Below the pieces are notes generated by a model that did not search any database, was not told the DNA's origin, and saw only the letters and a program-made list of their open reading frames with translations. The position numbers were made by a program, and so were the translations under genes. From Mytilus galloprovincialis (taxonomy: Eukaryota > Mollusca > Bivalvia > Mytilida > Mytilidae), in contig NC_134849.1 of the NCBI RefSeq assembly GCF_965363235.1, positions 49,794,122 through 49,858,121 of the forward strand: a stretch of 64,000 bases of DNA, in the 5' to 3' direction. This document shows positions 11,738 through 24,471 of this stretch, one piece after another. Each line of letters begins with the position of its first letter. Positions within the stretch are counted from its first letter, which is position 1.

Positions 11738-14700
11738 CTAAAATATTTAAACATATAATTATGTCAAGAAATGCAAATAGTCTGATGTCTAGTGATATTC
11801 ATTTCAAGCAGCTATATGAACCGACTTGGAGTCACCAACTAAGACATACAGAACCACTCACTTTTTATGAATTTTAAAATGTCAACCCTTTCATATCTTT
11901 TTGCAATCATTACACTTTTACCTATATCAAGATATTGAATAGAGACATAACCTAGATTTTATCAGTACTTGTTGCATTTACGACTATGGTTTTAAACACA
12001 TCTCTATAAAACTACTTAGTAAAACATCTTTATGAAGACGAAACGCTCTGAAAAAGATTACCCTAGCTGTATTTGGCACAACTTTTTGGAATTTTGGATT
12101 CTCAAAGCTCATCAACTTTGTACTTGATTGGCTTTATAAATATTTTGATATGAGCGTCACTGATGAGTCTTATGTAGACGAAACGCACGTCTGGCGTACT
12201 AAATTATAATCCTGATAACTATTAAGTCTTGGATTTAAGTGAGGCCTATTTTCAGACCAAAAATATCAGTTTTTCACTTTCATTTTCCTATTCCGGTTCC
12301 TCTCTCCTGTTTCTTTTTTATCCAATGCTCTGTTGATTTTCAGTTGATACCATACATTACTACGTCCATATTTTCTTTAATATTTTATAAAACTCAACAA
12401 TTCAAGCTCTGTGAAACAATTGTATGATGCAATATACTATATAATCGATATACACTTTGATTCTTGGGGATTCCTTTTTATTTTCTTTACGTTTTCGCTT
12501 CCCCTTCTAACTCTCGTTATGAAGTGTTATCTAATAATCTACTATTACGTGGCTATGGCGTTTGACGTTGACTGCTACTACTTAGTTTATATTACTACGC
12601 GTACTAATGTTCTGCTAGTACTCTTATGTGTGTACAACTAGAAATGTGTTCTTTTTCTAATTGTAAAGTTTTGTTGATTGTTTCTTTTTGGGTTTTGTAC
12701 AAGCAAAAAGTTCAATATTGATAGATTCGTGTTAACAAATACTATGTATGAAATAAATCTTTATTAGCCCTTGCATGATTGTGTAAAGATATATTTCATT
12801 GTTTATTAAGTTACGGTGTAGTGCGGGGAAAACTAACGATTTATTCGCATTCTCATATGATTGAAATGGACGATAAAGACAAGCACGATTTATGTTCGTT
12901 TTGACTTTAACAATTATAGCAAAAAGACGCAGTTAAAGTTCAAGATAAAAGAACTAAAGGCTCCCAAGAGCCTGTCTCGCTCACCTTGGTCTATGGAAAT
13001 ATCAAACAAAGCACACTCTCATACATTGTAGACGATAATAGACCATGACAACAATCTCTATTTTGTTGATCGTGTATCAATGGTCTTTTAGTCTGTTTAG
13101 TTTCATTGGCTTATCATAGATCTTGTCTTAGTGATCGCTTATGTGATTTAGAGTGTTTATTTATCTATCATAATGAGGCATAACAGAAAACAAATGTTTT
13201 TTTCTCTAAATATCATAGTTTATACAAGGTAAAAATTAAAAACAAAATAACGGACGACAACGACGACTATGGACGACAGGCGCAAAGTGATGAGAAAAGC
13301 TCACTTGGCCATGTAGGTCAGGTGAGCTAAAACACTTATTAAACGCAACACCTAATTGACTACGTAAAATATTTTGATCAAATATTTACCGGTAGCCGGT
13401 ATCTTAAGGAAGTATATTTTTATGATAAAAATGGAAAAGAATAAAGAAAGTTATAAATGTATATTAATAAAGAAAACTTAAACAGACATCAATAAATGAC
13501 ATCAACTAAATTGAAATGGATAGTAGTAAATGACATTAAGCGAACTAAAATTGATATAAGTAAAGGTAATAAACTAAAGTTAACTAAAATGGTCATTAGT
13601 AAATGACATCAAGTAATCTAAAACGTACACTAATAAATGACATCAAGTAATCTAAAATGGACACTAGTAAATGACATCAAGTAATCTAAAATGGACACTA
13701 GTAAATGACATCAAGTAATCTAAAATGGACACTAGTGACAGACATCAAGTAATCTAAAATGGACACTAGTAAATGACATCAAGTAATCTAAAATGGACAC
13801 TAGTAAATGACATCAAGTAATCTTAAACGTACACTTATAAATGACATCCAATAATCTAATACGGGCACTAGTGACAGACATCAAGTAATCTAAAATGGAC
13901 ACTAGTAAATGACATCAAGTAATCTAAAATGGACACTAGTAAATGACATCAAGTAATCTAAAATGGACACTAGTAAATGACATCAAGTAATCTAAAATGG
14001 ACACTAGTAAATGACATCAAGTAATCTAAAATGGACACTAGTGACAGACATCAAGTAATCTAAAATGGACACTAGTAAATGACATCAAGTAATCTAAAAT
14101 GGACACTAGTAAATGACATCAAGTAATCTAAAATGGACACTAGTAAATGACATCAAGTAATCTAAAATGGACACTAGTGACAGACATCAAGTAATCTAAA
14201 ATGGACACTAGTAAATGACATCAAGTAATCTAAAATGGACACTAGTAAATGACATCAAGTAATCTAAAATGGACACTAGTAAATGACATCAAGTAATCTA
14301 AAATGGACACTAGTGACAGACATCAAGTAATCTAAAATGGACACTAGTAAATGACATCAAGTAATCTAAAATGGACACTAGTAAATGACATCAAGTAATC
14401 TAAAATGGACACTAGTGACAGACATCAAGTCATCTAAAATGGACACTAGTAAATGACATCAAGTAATCTAAAATGGACACTAGTAAATGACATCAAGTAA
14501 TCTTAAACGTACACTTATAAATGACATCCAATAATCTAATACGGGCACTAGTGACAGACATCAAGTAATCTAAAATGGACACTAGTAAATGACATCAAGT
14601 AATCTAAAATGGACACTAGTAAATGACATCAAGTAATCTAAAATGGACACTAGTAAATGACATCAAGTAATCTAAAATGGACACTAGTAAATGACATCAA

Positions 14701-17700
14701 GTAATCTAAAATGGACACTAGTAAATGACATCAAGTAATCTAAAATGGACACTAGTAAATGACATCAAGTAATCTTAAACGTACACTTATAAATGACATC
14801 CAATAATCTAATACGGGCACTAGTGACAGACATCAAGTAATCTAAAATGGACACTAGTAAATGACATCAAGTAATCTAAAATGGACACTAGTAAATGACA
14901 TCAAGTAATCTAAAATGGACACTAGTAAATGACATCAAGTAATCTAAAATGGACACTAGTGACAGACATCAAGTAATCTAAAATGGACACTAGTAAATGA
15001 CATCAAGTAATCTAAAATGGACACTAGTAAATGACATCAAGTAATCTAAAATGGACACTAGTAAATGACATCAAGTAATCTAAAATGGACACTAGTGACA
15101 GACATCAAGTAATCTAAAATGGACACTAGTAAATGACATCGAGTAATCTAAAATGGACACTAGTAAATGACATCAAGTAATCTAAAATGGACACTAGTGA
15201 CAGACATCAAGTAATCTAAAATGGACACTAGTAAATGACATCAAGTAATCTAAAATGGACACTAGTAAATGACATCAAGTAATCTAAAATGGACACTAGT
15301 AAATGACATCAAGTAATCTAAAATGGACACTGGTAAATGACATCAAGTAATCTAAGTGAAAGACATCAAGCAATCTAAAATGGACTATGGTAAATGACAT
15401 CAAGTAATCTAAAATGGACACTAGTAAATGACATCAAGTAATCTAAAATGGACACTAGTAAATGACATCAAATAATCTAAAATGGACACTAGTAAATGAC
15501 ATCAAGTAATCTAGAATGGACACTAATAAATGACATCCAATAATCTAATACGGGCACTAGTGAAAGACATCAAGTAATATAAAACGGACACTAGTAAATG
15601 ACATCAAATAATCTTAAACGTACACTAATAAATGACATCCAATAATCTAATACGGGCACTAGTGAAAGACATCAAGTAATATAAAACGGACACTAGTAAA
15701 TGACATCAAATAATCTTAAACGTACACTAATAAATGACATCCAATAATCTAATACGGGCACTAGTGAAAGACATCAAGTAATATAAAACGGACACTAGTG
15801 AATGACATCAAGTAATCTAAAACGGACCACACTAATGTGTGACATCAAGTAAATATAAATGGACATAAGTAAGGGAAATCAAGAAAATTTAAATGGTCTT
15901 TAGTTTGACCTTTATCTTTAAAGAGTGGTATAAGTTCTTGGGAAGTTATAATCACAAGATGAAAAAACATTTTGTTGTATTTGTGATCTTAAGGTAGCAC
16001 AAAGGTTAGTGCAACTCGTACTATAGAAAATAATGGGAGATATTACTTCATCGGCAATAAGTATATGGGTATAAACTCTTATAATTCTCTTTGTTGAAAG
16101 TTTGAAACAAAAATGTTTTCAATAAAGCTTAACCATTTAACAAGTGGAACAGACCCTGACCGACAAAATACGATAGTAAATAACTGATTAGGTTAAAAAC
16201 TTTTAAACACAAAATGAGGTAGGAAAATATATTTCGTAGATTATAATTTCTTTATATAATTGACCATCATTATTCATTTCTATATAAAAAAAAAAAAAAA
16301 ATTACTGTTAATTAAAATACTGTTAAAAGTACCGCAGACTAGTAATCATTGAATAAAACTTATAAAAAAATATTATTTTACTTGCTTTAATGATTATTAA
16401 TCAACATATATAAAGGGATTTACGGAATTTTCTGAAACTATCAAAAATGTACAAAGCAATGATTAAAATCTGTAAGGATTAGACACTAACAGATATAAGT
16501 AAGGACATACCCTTTATTCCTTTTTCTGATCCTTTGTCGCCTTTCTCTCCTTTAAAGCCTTTGGGTCCTTTTGCTCCTCGTTGACCTCGTTGTCCCTTAA
16601 CTCCTTTTAATCCTTTATAACCTTTTTGTCCTTTGTAACCTTTTTGTCCTTTAGTACCTTTGTATCCCTTTTGTCCCTTATTTCCTTTATGTCCCTTATA
16701 ACCTTTGTATCCTTTCATTCCTTTATAACCTTTCATTCCTTTTTGTCCTTTGTATCCTTTATTTCCTTTTTGTCCTTTCATTCCTTTGTATCCTTTGTAA
16801 CCTTTTTGACCTTTTTGTCCTTTATATCCTTTGTATCCTTTCTGTCCTTTTAGACCTTTATAACCTTTGTGTCCCTTGTTTCCTTTCAATCCTTTGTATC
16901 CTTTAATTCCCTTGGTTCCTTTATACCCCTTTTGTCCATTATTTCCTTTGTATCCCTTCAATCCCTTTGCACCTTTGTGTCCTTTTTGTCCTTTGTATCC
17001 TTTAATGCCTTTCTGTCCCTTACTTCCTTTCAAACCTTTTTGTCCTTTTAATCCTTTTAATCCTTTACTTCCTTTGTGTCCCTTGAATCCTTTCATTCCC
17101 TTGATTCCTTTTAATCCCTTTTTACCCTTACTACCTTTGTATCCATTTATTCCTTTACCTCCTTTATTTCCTTTCTGACCTTTGTATCCTTTATATCCCT
17201 TTAGCCCTTTTTGCCCTTTGTGCCCCTCTGTCCCTTTATATCCCTTTTCACCTTTCATACCCTTAATTCCTTTGTATCCTTTTTCTCCCTTTTGTCCTTT
17301 ATAACCTTTGTGTCCTTTGTTACCTTTGTGTCCTTTGAATCCTTCTAAACCTTTGTAACCTTTTTGTCCTTTAAAACCTTTTTGTCCTTTTTTACCCTTA
17401 AATCCGTTATATCCTTTCTGGCCTTTCTGTCCATTGTTTCCTTTGTATCCTTTCATTCCTTTAATACCTTTATATCCTTTTTGTCCTTTGTTTCCTTTGT
17501 TCCCTTTTCGACCTATGAATCCTTTGTTTCCTTTCTGTCCTATACTTCCTTTGTATCCCTTTTTTCCTTTTTGTCCTTTATATCCTTTATGTCCTTTATT
17601 TCCTTTGTATCCTTTTGTTCCTTTCTGGCCCTTGTATCCCTTTTGTCCCTTGTTACCTTTGATTCCTTTCTGTCCTTTATATCCTTTATTTCCTTTTATT

Positions 17701-20700
17701 CCCTTTAATCCATCATAACCTTTTTGACCTTTATGTCCTTTATTCCCTTTCTGGCCTTTGTAACCTTTGAACCCTTTCTGTCCTTTCTGTCCATGTAGGC
17801 CTTTTTGTCCTTTGTATCCTTTTAGTCCTTTCATACCTTTGTAACCTTTAACTCCCTTTTCTCCTTTATGCCCTTGTATACCTTTAATTCCTTTGTATCC
17901 CTTTTGTCCTTTATAACCCTTTTGTCCCTTTTTTCCTTTGTTTCCTTTTTTCCCTTTATAACCTTTATTCCCCTTTGTTCCTTTTTTACCCTTATACCCT
18001 TTATGGCCTTTATTTCCTTTGCCACCTTTATGTCCTTTGTATCCTTTCAATCCTTTAGAACCTTTGTTCCCTTTAAACCCTTTCTGTCCTTTTTCTCCGT
18101 TATATCCTTTAATTCCTTTGTATCCTTTATTCCCTTTCAGACCTTTAAATCCTTTGTTTCCTTTTTGTCCTTTAAATCCTTTATATCCCTTTTGTCCTTT
18201 GTATCCTTTCTGTCCTTTATGTCCTTTATTTCCCTTTATTCCTTTCATACCTTTGTAACCTTTAATTCCTTTCTGTCCCTTATTTCCTTTTAACCCTTTT
18301 TGTCCTCTATATCCTTTAAGACCTTTCTGTCCTTTAAATCCTTTATATCCTTTCATTCCTTTGTGACCTTTGTAACCTTTTTGACCTTTATATCCCTTAA
18401 ATCCTTTCTGTCCTTTGGAACCCTTTCCACCTTTCTGTCCTTTCTGTCCTTTAAATCCTTTATACCCTTTCGATCCCTTGTACCCTTTATTACCCTTCTG
18501 CCCTTTGTAACCCTTGATTCCTTTCATTCCTTTATGTCCCTTATAACCTTTCTGTCCTTTAAGTCCTTTGTATCCTTTTTGGCCTCTGTAGCCTTTAAGT
18601 CCTTTTTGTCCTTTGTATCCTTTAGTTCCTATCTGTCCCTTGTATCCCTTTAATCCCTCCATTCCCTTAGATCCTTTGGAACCTTTTTGACCATTTAATC
18701 CTTTGTTACCTTTCTCTCCTTTATTTCCTTTATATCCTTTATGTCCTTTATATCCCTTCATACCTTTATTACCCTTGTCTCCTTTATATCCTGTATGTCC
18801 TTTGTACCCCTTATAACCTTTCATGCCTTTGTTTCCCTTATACCCCCTTTGTCCTTTAAGTCCTTTATATCCTTTCTGTCCTTTATTTCCTTTGTATCCC
18901 TTTATTCCCTTTTGTCCTTTATATCCCTTCATTCCTTTAAAACCTTTATTTCCTTTTTGTCCATTTTCTCCTTTGTATCCCTTCATACCTTTATTTCCTT
19001 TGTTCCCCGCCATTCCTTTGAATCCTTTATACCCTTTTATCCCTTTAAAACCTTTCTTTCCTTTGTAACCTTTTTGTCCCTTTACACCTTTTACGCCTTT
19101 TATTCCCTTGTATCCTTTTTGTCCTTTTTGACCTTTGTATCCTTTATTGCCTTTAAGACCATTATATCCTTTCGACCCTTTGTTTCCTGTTAGTCCTTTA
19201 GATCCTTTGTTGCCTTTTATACCGTTGATGCCTTTGTGACCTTTCATACCACTCAATCCTCTCGATCCTTTCGATCCTTTTGGTCCTCTAAATGGCGATC
19301 TATCTCCTCTCTGTCCCCGTTTCCCCCGTTCACCTGTCCCGCCGCTGATGATATTTGTCTCACCTTTGGGACCAGTCATTCCTGTAAATAGTTATCAAAT
19401 GTACCAGGATTATAATTTAGTATATATCGACATCCTTTGTCAAATGTGACTAGTTTTCTAAAGATCTTTACAACGGTTTATCTTGTTCTCATTAGGCGAT
19501 TGAGCAGGTGATAGTTCATCTCTTAGTTATAAAAGAGAATATAAAGGACAAATGGCATAGAAATTAACATTTATAGGTCACCGTACGCCATTACAGACCT
19601 GTATTTACAAAGTGCAACCAAAAAATGTTAATTTGAATGTATATGTGTGCATGATTATCAACAGTTAACTGAATGATTCCCTTCGGTACTTTATATCTGT
19701 GCGGGCTAATTAAAAAAAAGTTAATTTGACGGAATGAAACGATAGAAAATTAAAAAAAAAACGGTCGTTTTTAATCTGAACTTGAATTTACATAAAATAA
19801 AAGTGAAATTAACAACGGTATATATTTAAAATAAACCTTCCGAATTTTCAACTTTTGTTTTTTACAACACAATATAAATGACTAATATTTGGTGTAATAT
19901 ACAAAATTCCTTCGGATAATTAAATTGTAAAAGAAAATACAAACAGATCCGACATCTTCCTTTAATACAACTAATATACAATTTTAAATTTTAAATATCG
20001 ATATCTTTTTAGTACGTGTACTTTTGTGCATAAGTTGAACAATTATTTTCAAAAAATCGACTTAACCATAACTTACAATGTTGAAAACATGAGCATTCAA
20101 ACTGCTGCTTTATATATATTCTATTTGGAGTATTTAATCGACCTGTGAATGTTGTAGTTATGTAATTCTTACCCTTCATTCCCTTCATTCCGTCTTTTCC
20201 CGTATTTCCTTTGTCACCTACGCCTGTCATACCCTTCATTCCTATGGGACCAGGAAGACCTTCAGGTCCAGGAAGTCCTACAAAATACCAATATGTATGT
20301 AACCGAAGTTTTCCTCAAAGTCGTTTCACCAGACATGTGTTTATCATGTGTATGTGATTCAGAAATTATACATGTCAAGATCACCACACAATGTCTGTTA
20401 TTTTAACAATATAATAATAATCATATTCATAAACAGAAAAATGATGATGTATCAGACTTTAGTTGACCAATGATTAAAATTATCAAATAGTGTAAACATT
20501 AAACGATCCATTTTATTTTGATCTATTGTCCTTTTTTTCTTATAGTTGCTGTAAATACTCAATTATCAAATTATCCAGGGTTCACTAAAATATTATTGCA
20601 GTTTCATTTTTGTACATTTCAAAATAAACAATTTTTGAAAATCAGATATAAATGTAAACTATGTGCACGGTAAAAACATATATAAATGTAAACTATGTAC

Positions 20701-23700
20701 ACTGTAAAGACAGATATACATTGTAAAACAGAGATAAGTGTTCCAAGCATACACAGTTAAAGCAAAGAGAAATGTAACACATGTGCATTGTAAAAACAGA
20801 GATAAGTGTACCAAGCATACACATTTAAAGCAAAGAGAAATGTAGCACATGTGCATTGTAAAAACCGAGATAAGTGTACCAAGCATACACAGTTAAAGCA
20901 AAGAGAAATGTAGCACATGTGCATTGTAAAAACAGAGATAAGTGTACCAAGCATACACAGTTAAAGCAAAGAGAAATGTAGCACATGTGCATTGTAAAAA
21001 CAGAGATAAGTGTACCAAGCATACACAGTTAAAGCAAAGAGAAATGTAGCACATGTGCATTGTAAAAACAGAGATCCATGTACCATATGTACACTGTTAA
21101 AACAGTAAAAAGAGTATATACAACCGATAACAGGAAAACACACAATACTCTTCAAAGATATCAGGCTGCGAAATCGATACCCCAGTGCATTTGACTATTT
21201 ATACTTCTTAGTTCAATTAGAACAATTAGAGGACCAAATCAAATACGCCGTTTATGAACTTTAAAAACTGAATTACATTCCGATAAGTTGTACTTAAAAT
21301 AATGTATGCAATATATGCTTAAGGGTACACAAACCTTATTATTTCAAATAATTCACCTCTTCTTTAACAGTAAATTTAATTAAATTGATCATATCTATGA
21401 TATTTCAGGTCACCACAATATTTATAATCCCTAATTTTGTGATGCCGTCGGGGACAAACAAATATCACAGACACCACCAGCCACCAAATCCGACTCACCA
21501 AAGACAAAAAACAACGATAAACATATAGTCATGATTATAGCCCGAATTGACAAGACCTAAAATTTGGTCACGTCAAATCAAATTTCTTTTGCATAAACTG
21601 CAATCTTTACTTTGTTGCTTAAATGTTGTCAAACTAAAACAAACAAAAAATATCGTATTGCTACTCAAAGGGTAAACACAAGGCACAGCTAGAGAGAATC
21701 ATTTCCCGTCAAATGTTCAATTGATTATATAAACTAAAAACATTGACACGGATCTCCCAGCTGTATAATTTTCGTCATTCATATATTATCAATTTATAAC
21801 AGTTTTTTTAGAAACGTTTTATATTTCATAACCAAGGAGCGATCATCCTCAAAAATGTATTTTCATTAATATGTTTTCAATGACATTCCTAAAGTCTGGC
21901 TTGAACTATTTTATATTTTGCTTTGTTTATTACCCACCTTCAATAATCAGCAATGGAGGCACTGAAAAAAAATTACAATATTAGACTTTCGACGAAAACG
22001 TAATACATATATAAAATGATCAAATAGATAATATTACAATTGCAAGTAATAAGCTTCAATTTTGAATTTGTAAAAAGCATGCATGATGTATGATTTAAAA
22101 ATGCACATATGGAATTAGAGAAATTATTTATGTTAGTCGTAGAGAAGCATACACTAATTTGTCGTCGATTATACGCCAAGAATGAAACTTAACTTTTAAC
22201 CTTAAACTTTATCGATTGAACAAGAAGCCGGACACTACTTTCGAGTTAAAATCCTTTTTCAGACAAAAATATATTTGGATATTAACAGGGCAGGTATTGC
22301 ATGTATTACTCAATATTTTTCATATAATGCACTACTAGTTTGCTTTCAAATATACGATATAAAAATATACACTTACCACAATCGTATTCAAGATATAGAT
22401 TTTTAGTTGGACAGATGTCGTTGTTATTTAACACGGTATCAGATACAGTGATAGAGCATATTGTGAGATTATTGCAAATATCTGACACGGCGACAGTTAC
22501 AAATTTTCCACATGCTGGCAATGCTGACATAGTCTCAATTGGTATCATTGCATTGGAGGTACAGTCTATATCTCCGTAGAATGCTTTCAGTATATGAAGA
22601 GTATTAGGCTCATTACATGGAAGCGTCGTCATTGTTGCACCTTGGCAAATACTCATGGTATCCACAGGAGCTAAAACAGAAATGTATAGTATAACATAAA
22701 AAATAGTGGTTTTAGTTAAATAGCATTAACTTATTTCTTAGTTAAAATGTAACAGTTGGTACCTCAAGGCACCACACTTTGTGCTTTCATCATAATGAGT
22801 CATCAAGTGTATCATTTTACCGAACAAGATTTCTATGAAATCCACATATAATTTCTTATCATATCTGGCAAAAAAAACTATAAATGGATGCATACTTTAT
22901 TGAAAGGCTTGTTGCATTGTCTTATTTTAATATGTTCTTTTTTGAAGGACTATTGTTTTAAGAATATATTTAGTTGTCAATAACTAAGATAAACTACCAT
23001 ACACCATGTATTCATAGATGAGAAAGACGACAACATTTCCATACCATACATTTTTTATATTGTAGTTCTGTAAAAATAATGATATTCATGTAGATTGTTC
23101 TTGCGTATTAAACAGCTCCTTAAAAGTGATGTTAAACTCTAAAACATATTTAGATGATGACAACAAGTGATACATACATATTTAAAGTTATAACGTATAA
23201 CAATTTCTTGTTTTCAGTGTGTCAGTTGAAAGTAAAACAACAAAAATACCGAACTCTAAGAAAAAATTGAAATCAAAAAGTCCTTTAATACCAAATGGCC
23301 AAATCAAACGCTCAAACAAATCAAATGAATTTAAAACAACTGTCAAATTTCTGATTTGTAACGGTCATTTCCTGATGTAGAAAATAGTAAAATAAACCTG
23401 GTTTTATAGCTAGCTAAACCTCTCACTTGTATGACAGTATCTTAAAATTCCATTATATTGACTGCACAAAACAAACAGACAAAATAGATCAAAATGAAAA
23501 TAGAGATACAGCGGTCAACTCTACCGTGCTAAAATGATCAAGTACAAAGTAGTAGGCAAGGACGTTAGTTAAATAAAAAAAACTACAAGAAAGAAAAAAA
23601 TAATTGGAAACAATAAAGTTGGGAATTTTTTAAACTCTTACAGGATGTTACCGGATTATCGAATTTGTTCGAATAACTCCATAAAAATAATGTATGTTGA

Positions 23701-24427
23701 TTACTATTTAATAAAATATTAGTAGTTGAAACATTGTGGACAGGGATGTATCATAGTAACACATTAAATAACATTGAAGAAATTCGTTTTACATATGCAA
23801 ACCTCAGTTAGCATTGACAAAATATCATAAGATATATTCTGTCGTATGTAACTACCTGTAAAAGACAGTACGCGAATGCTTGGCGATTTTCTCAAATTGA
23901 TTTCGTTGTTTTAGTTGAAGCTATATCATATATATACCTCCGGTTTATATGATCCGTTCATCCTATATTGACTCTTAAAATTCAAGAGTCTATCTGAAAT
24001 TGAGGGTAAATTATATGGCCTTCCAAATACCGTTTCGATCCCTAACATCACTGAAGAGACATATATTGTCGAAATCTAGATCTGGTGTACAAAAAAAATA
24101 TTGACACCTTGTGTTTGTGGCATGACATCTTGGTCACAAGTTTATCGTTTTCTGTTTAGTATTAAATTTATATTAAGAACCATGTTGTTGCATCTCGTGA
24201 TCAATTTTATTTGGCAATCGCCAATGGCAGTCAGCAGGGTTTAAGAACATCAGTTGTTCGACCAGTTAAAATATACTTTTTCACTTTTTTTGGTCTTTTG
24301 GAAAATGTTGTTTGTGCTGTATTTTAGACCCTTCTACAACGAAATTTGTTTTACATGCACACGTATAGAAATTGCGGTTTTTATCCAACGCAATCATAGG
24401 TTTGAACGTAGTTTTCAATTTAGACTC

Positions 24428-24471
<44 letters not shown>

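Noticed and set aside
9999-15870. CRISPR array
   Set aside because: Units are contiguous without unique spacers and the genome is eukaryotic.
16626-19193. Plus-strand frames rich in Ser-Phe or Pro-Leu across the collagen exon
   Set aside because: They are antisense shadows of the Gly-X-Lys codons.
20659-21155. Four overlapping minus frames offset by 68 bases
   Set aside because: Tandem-repeat artefacts of the 68-bp array.
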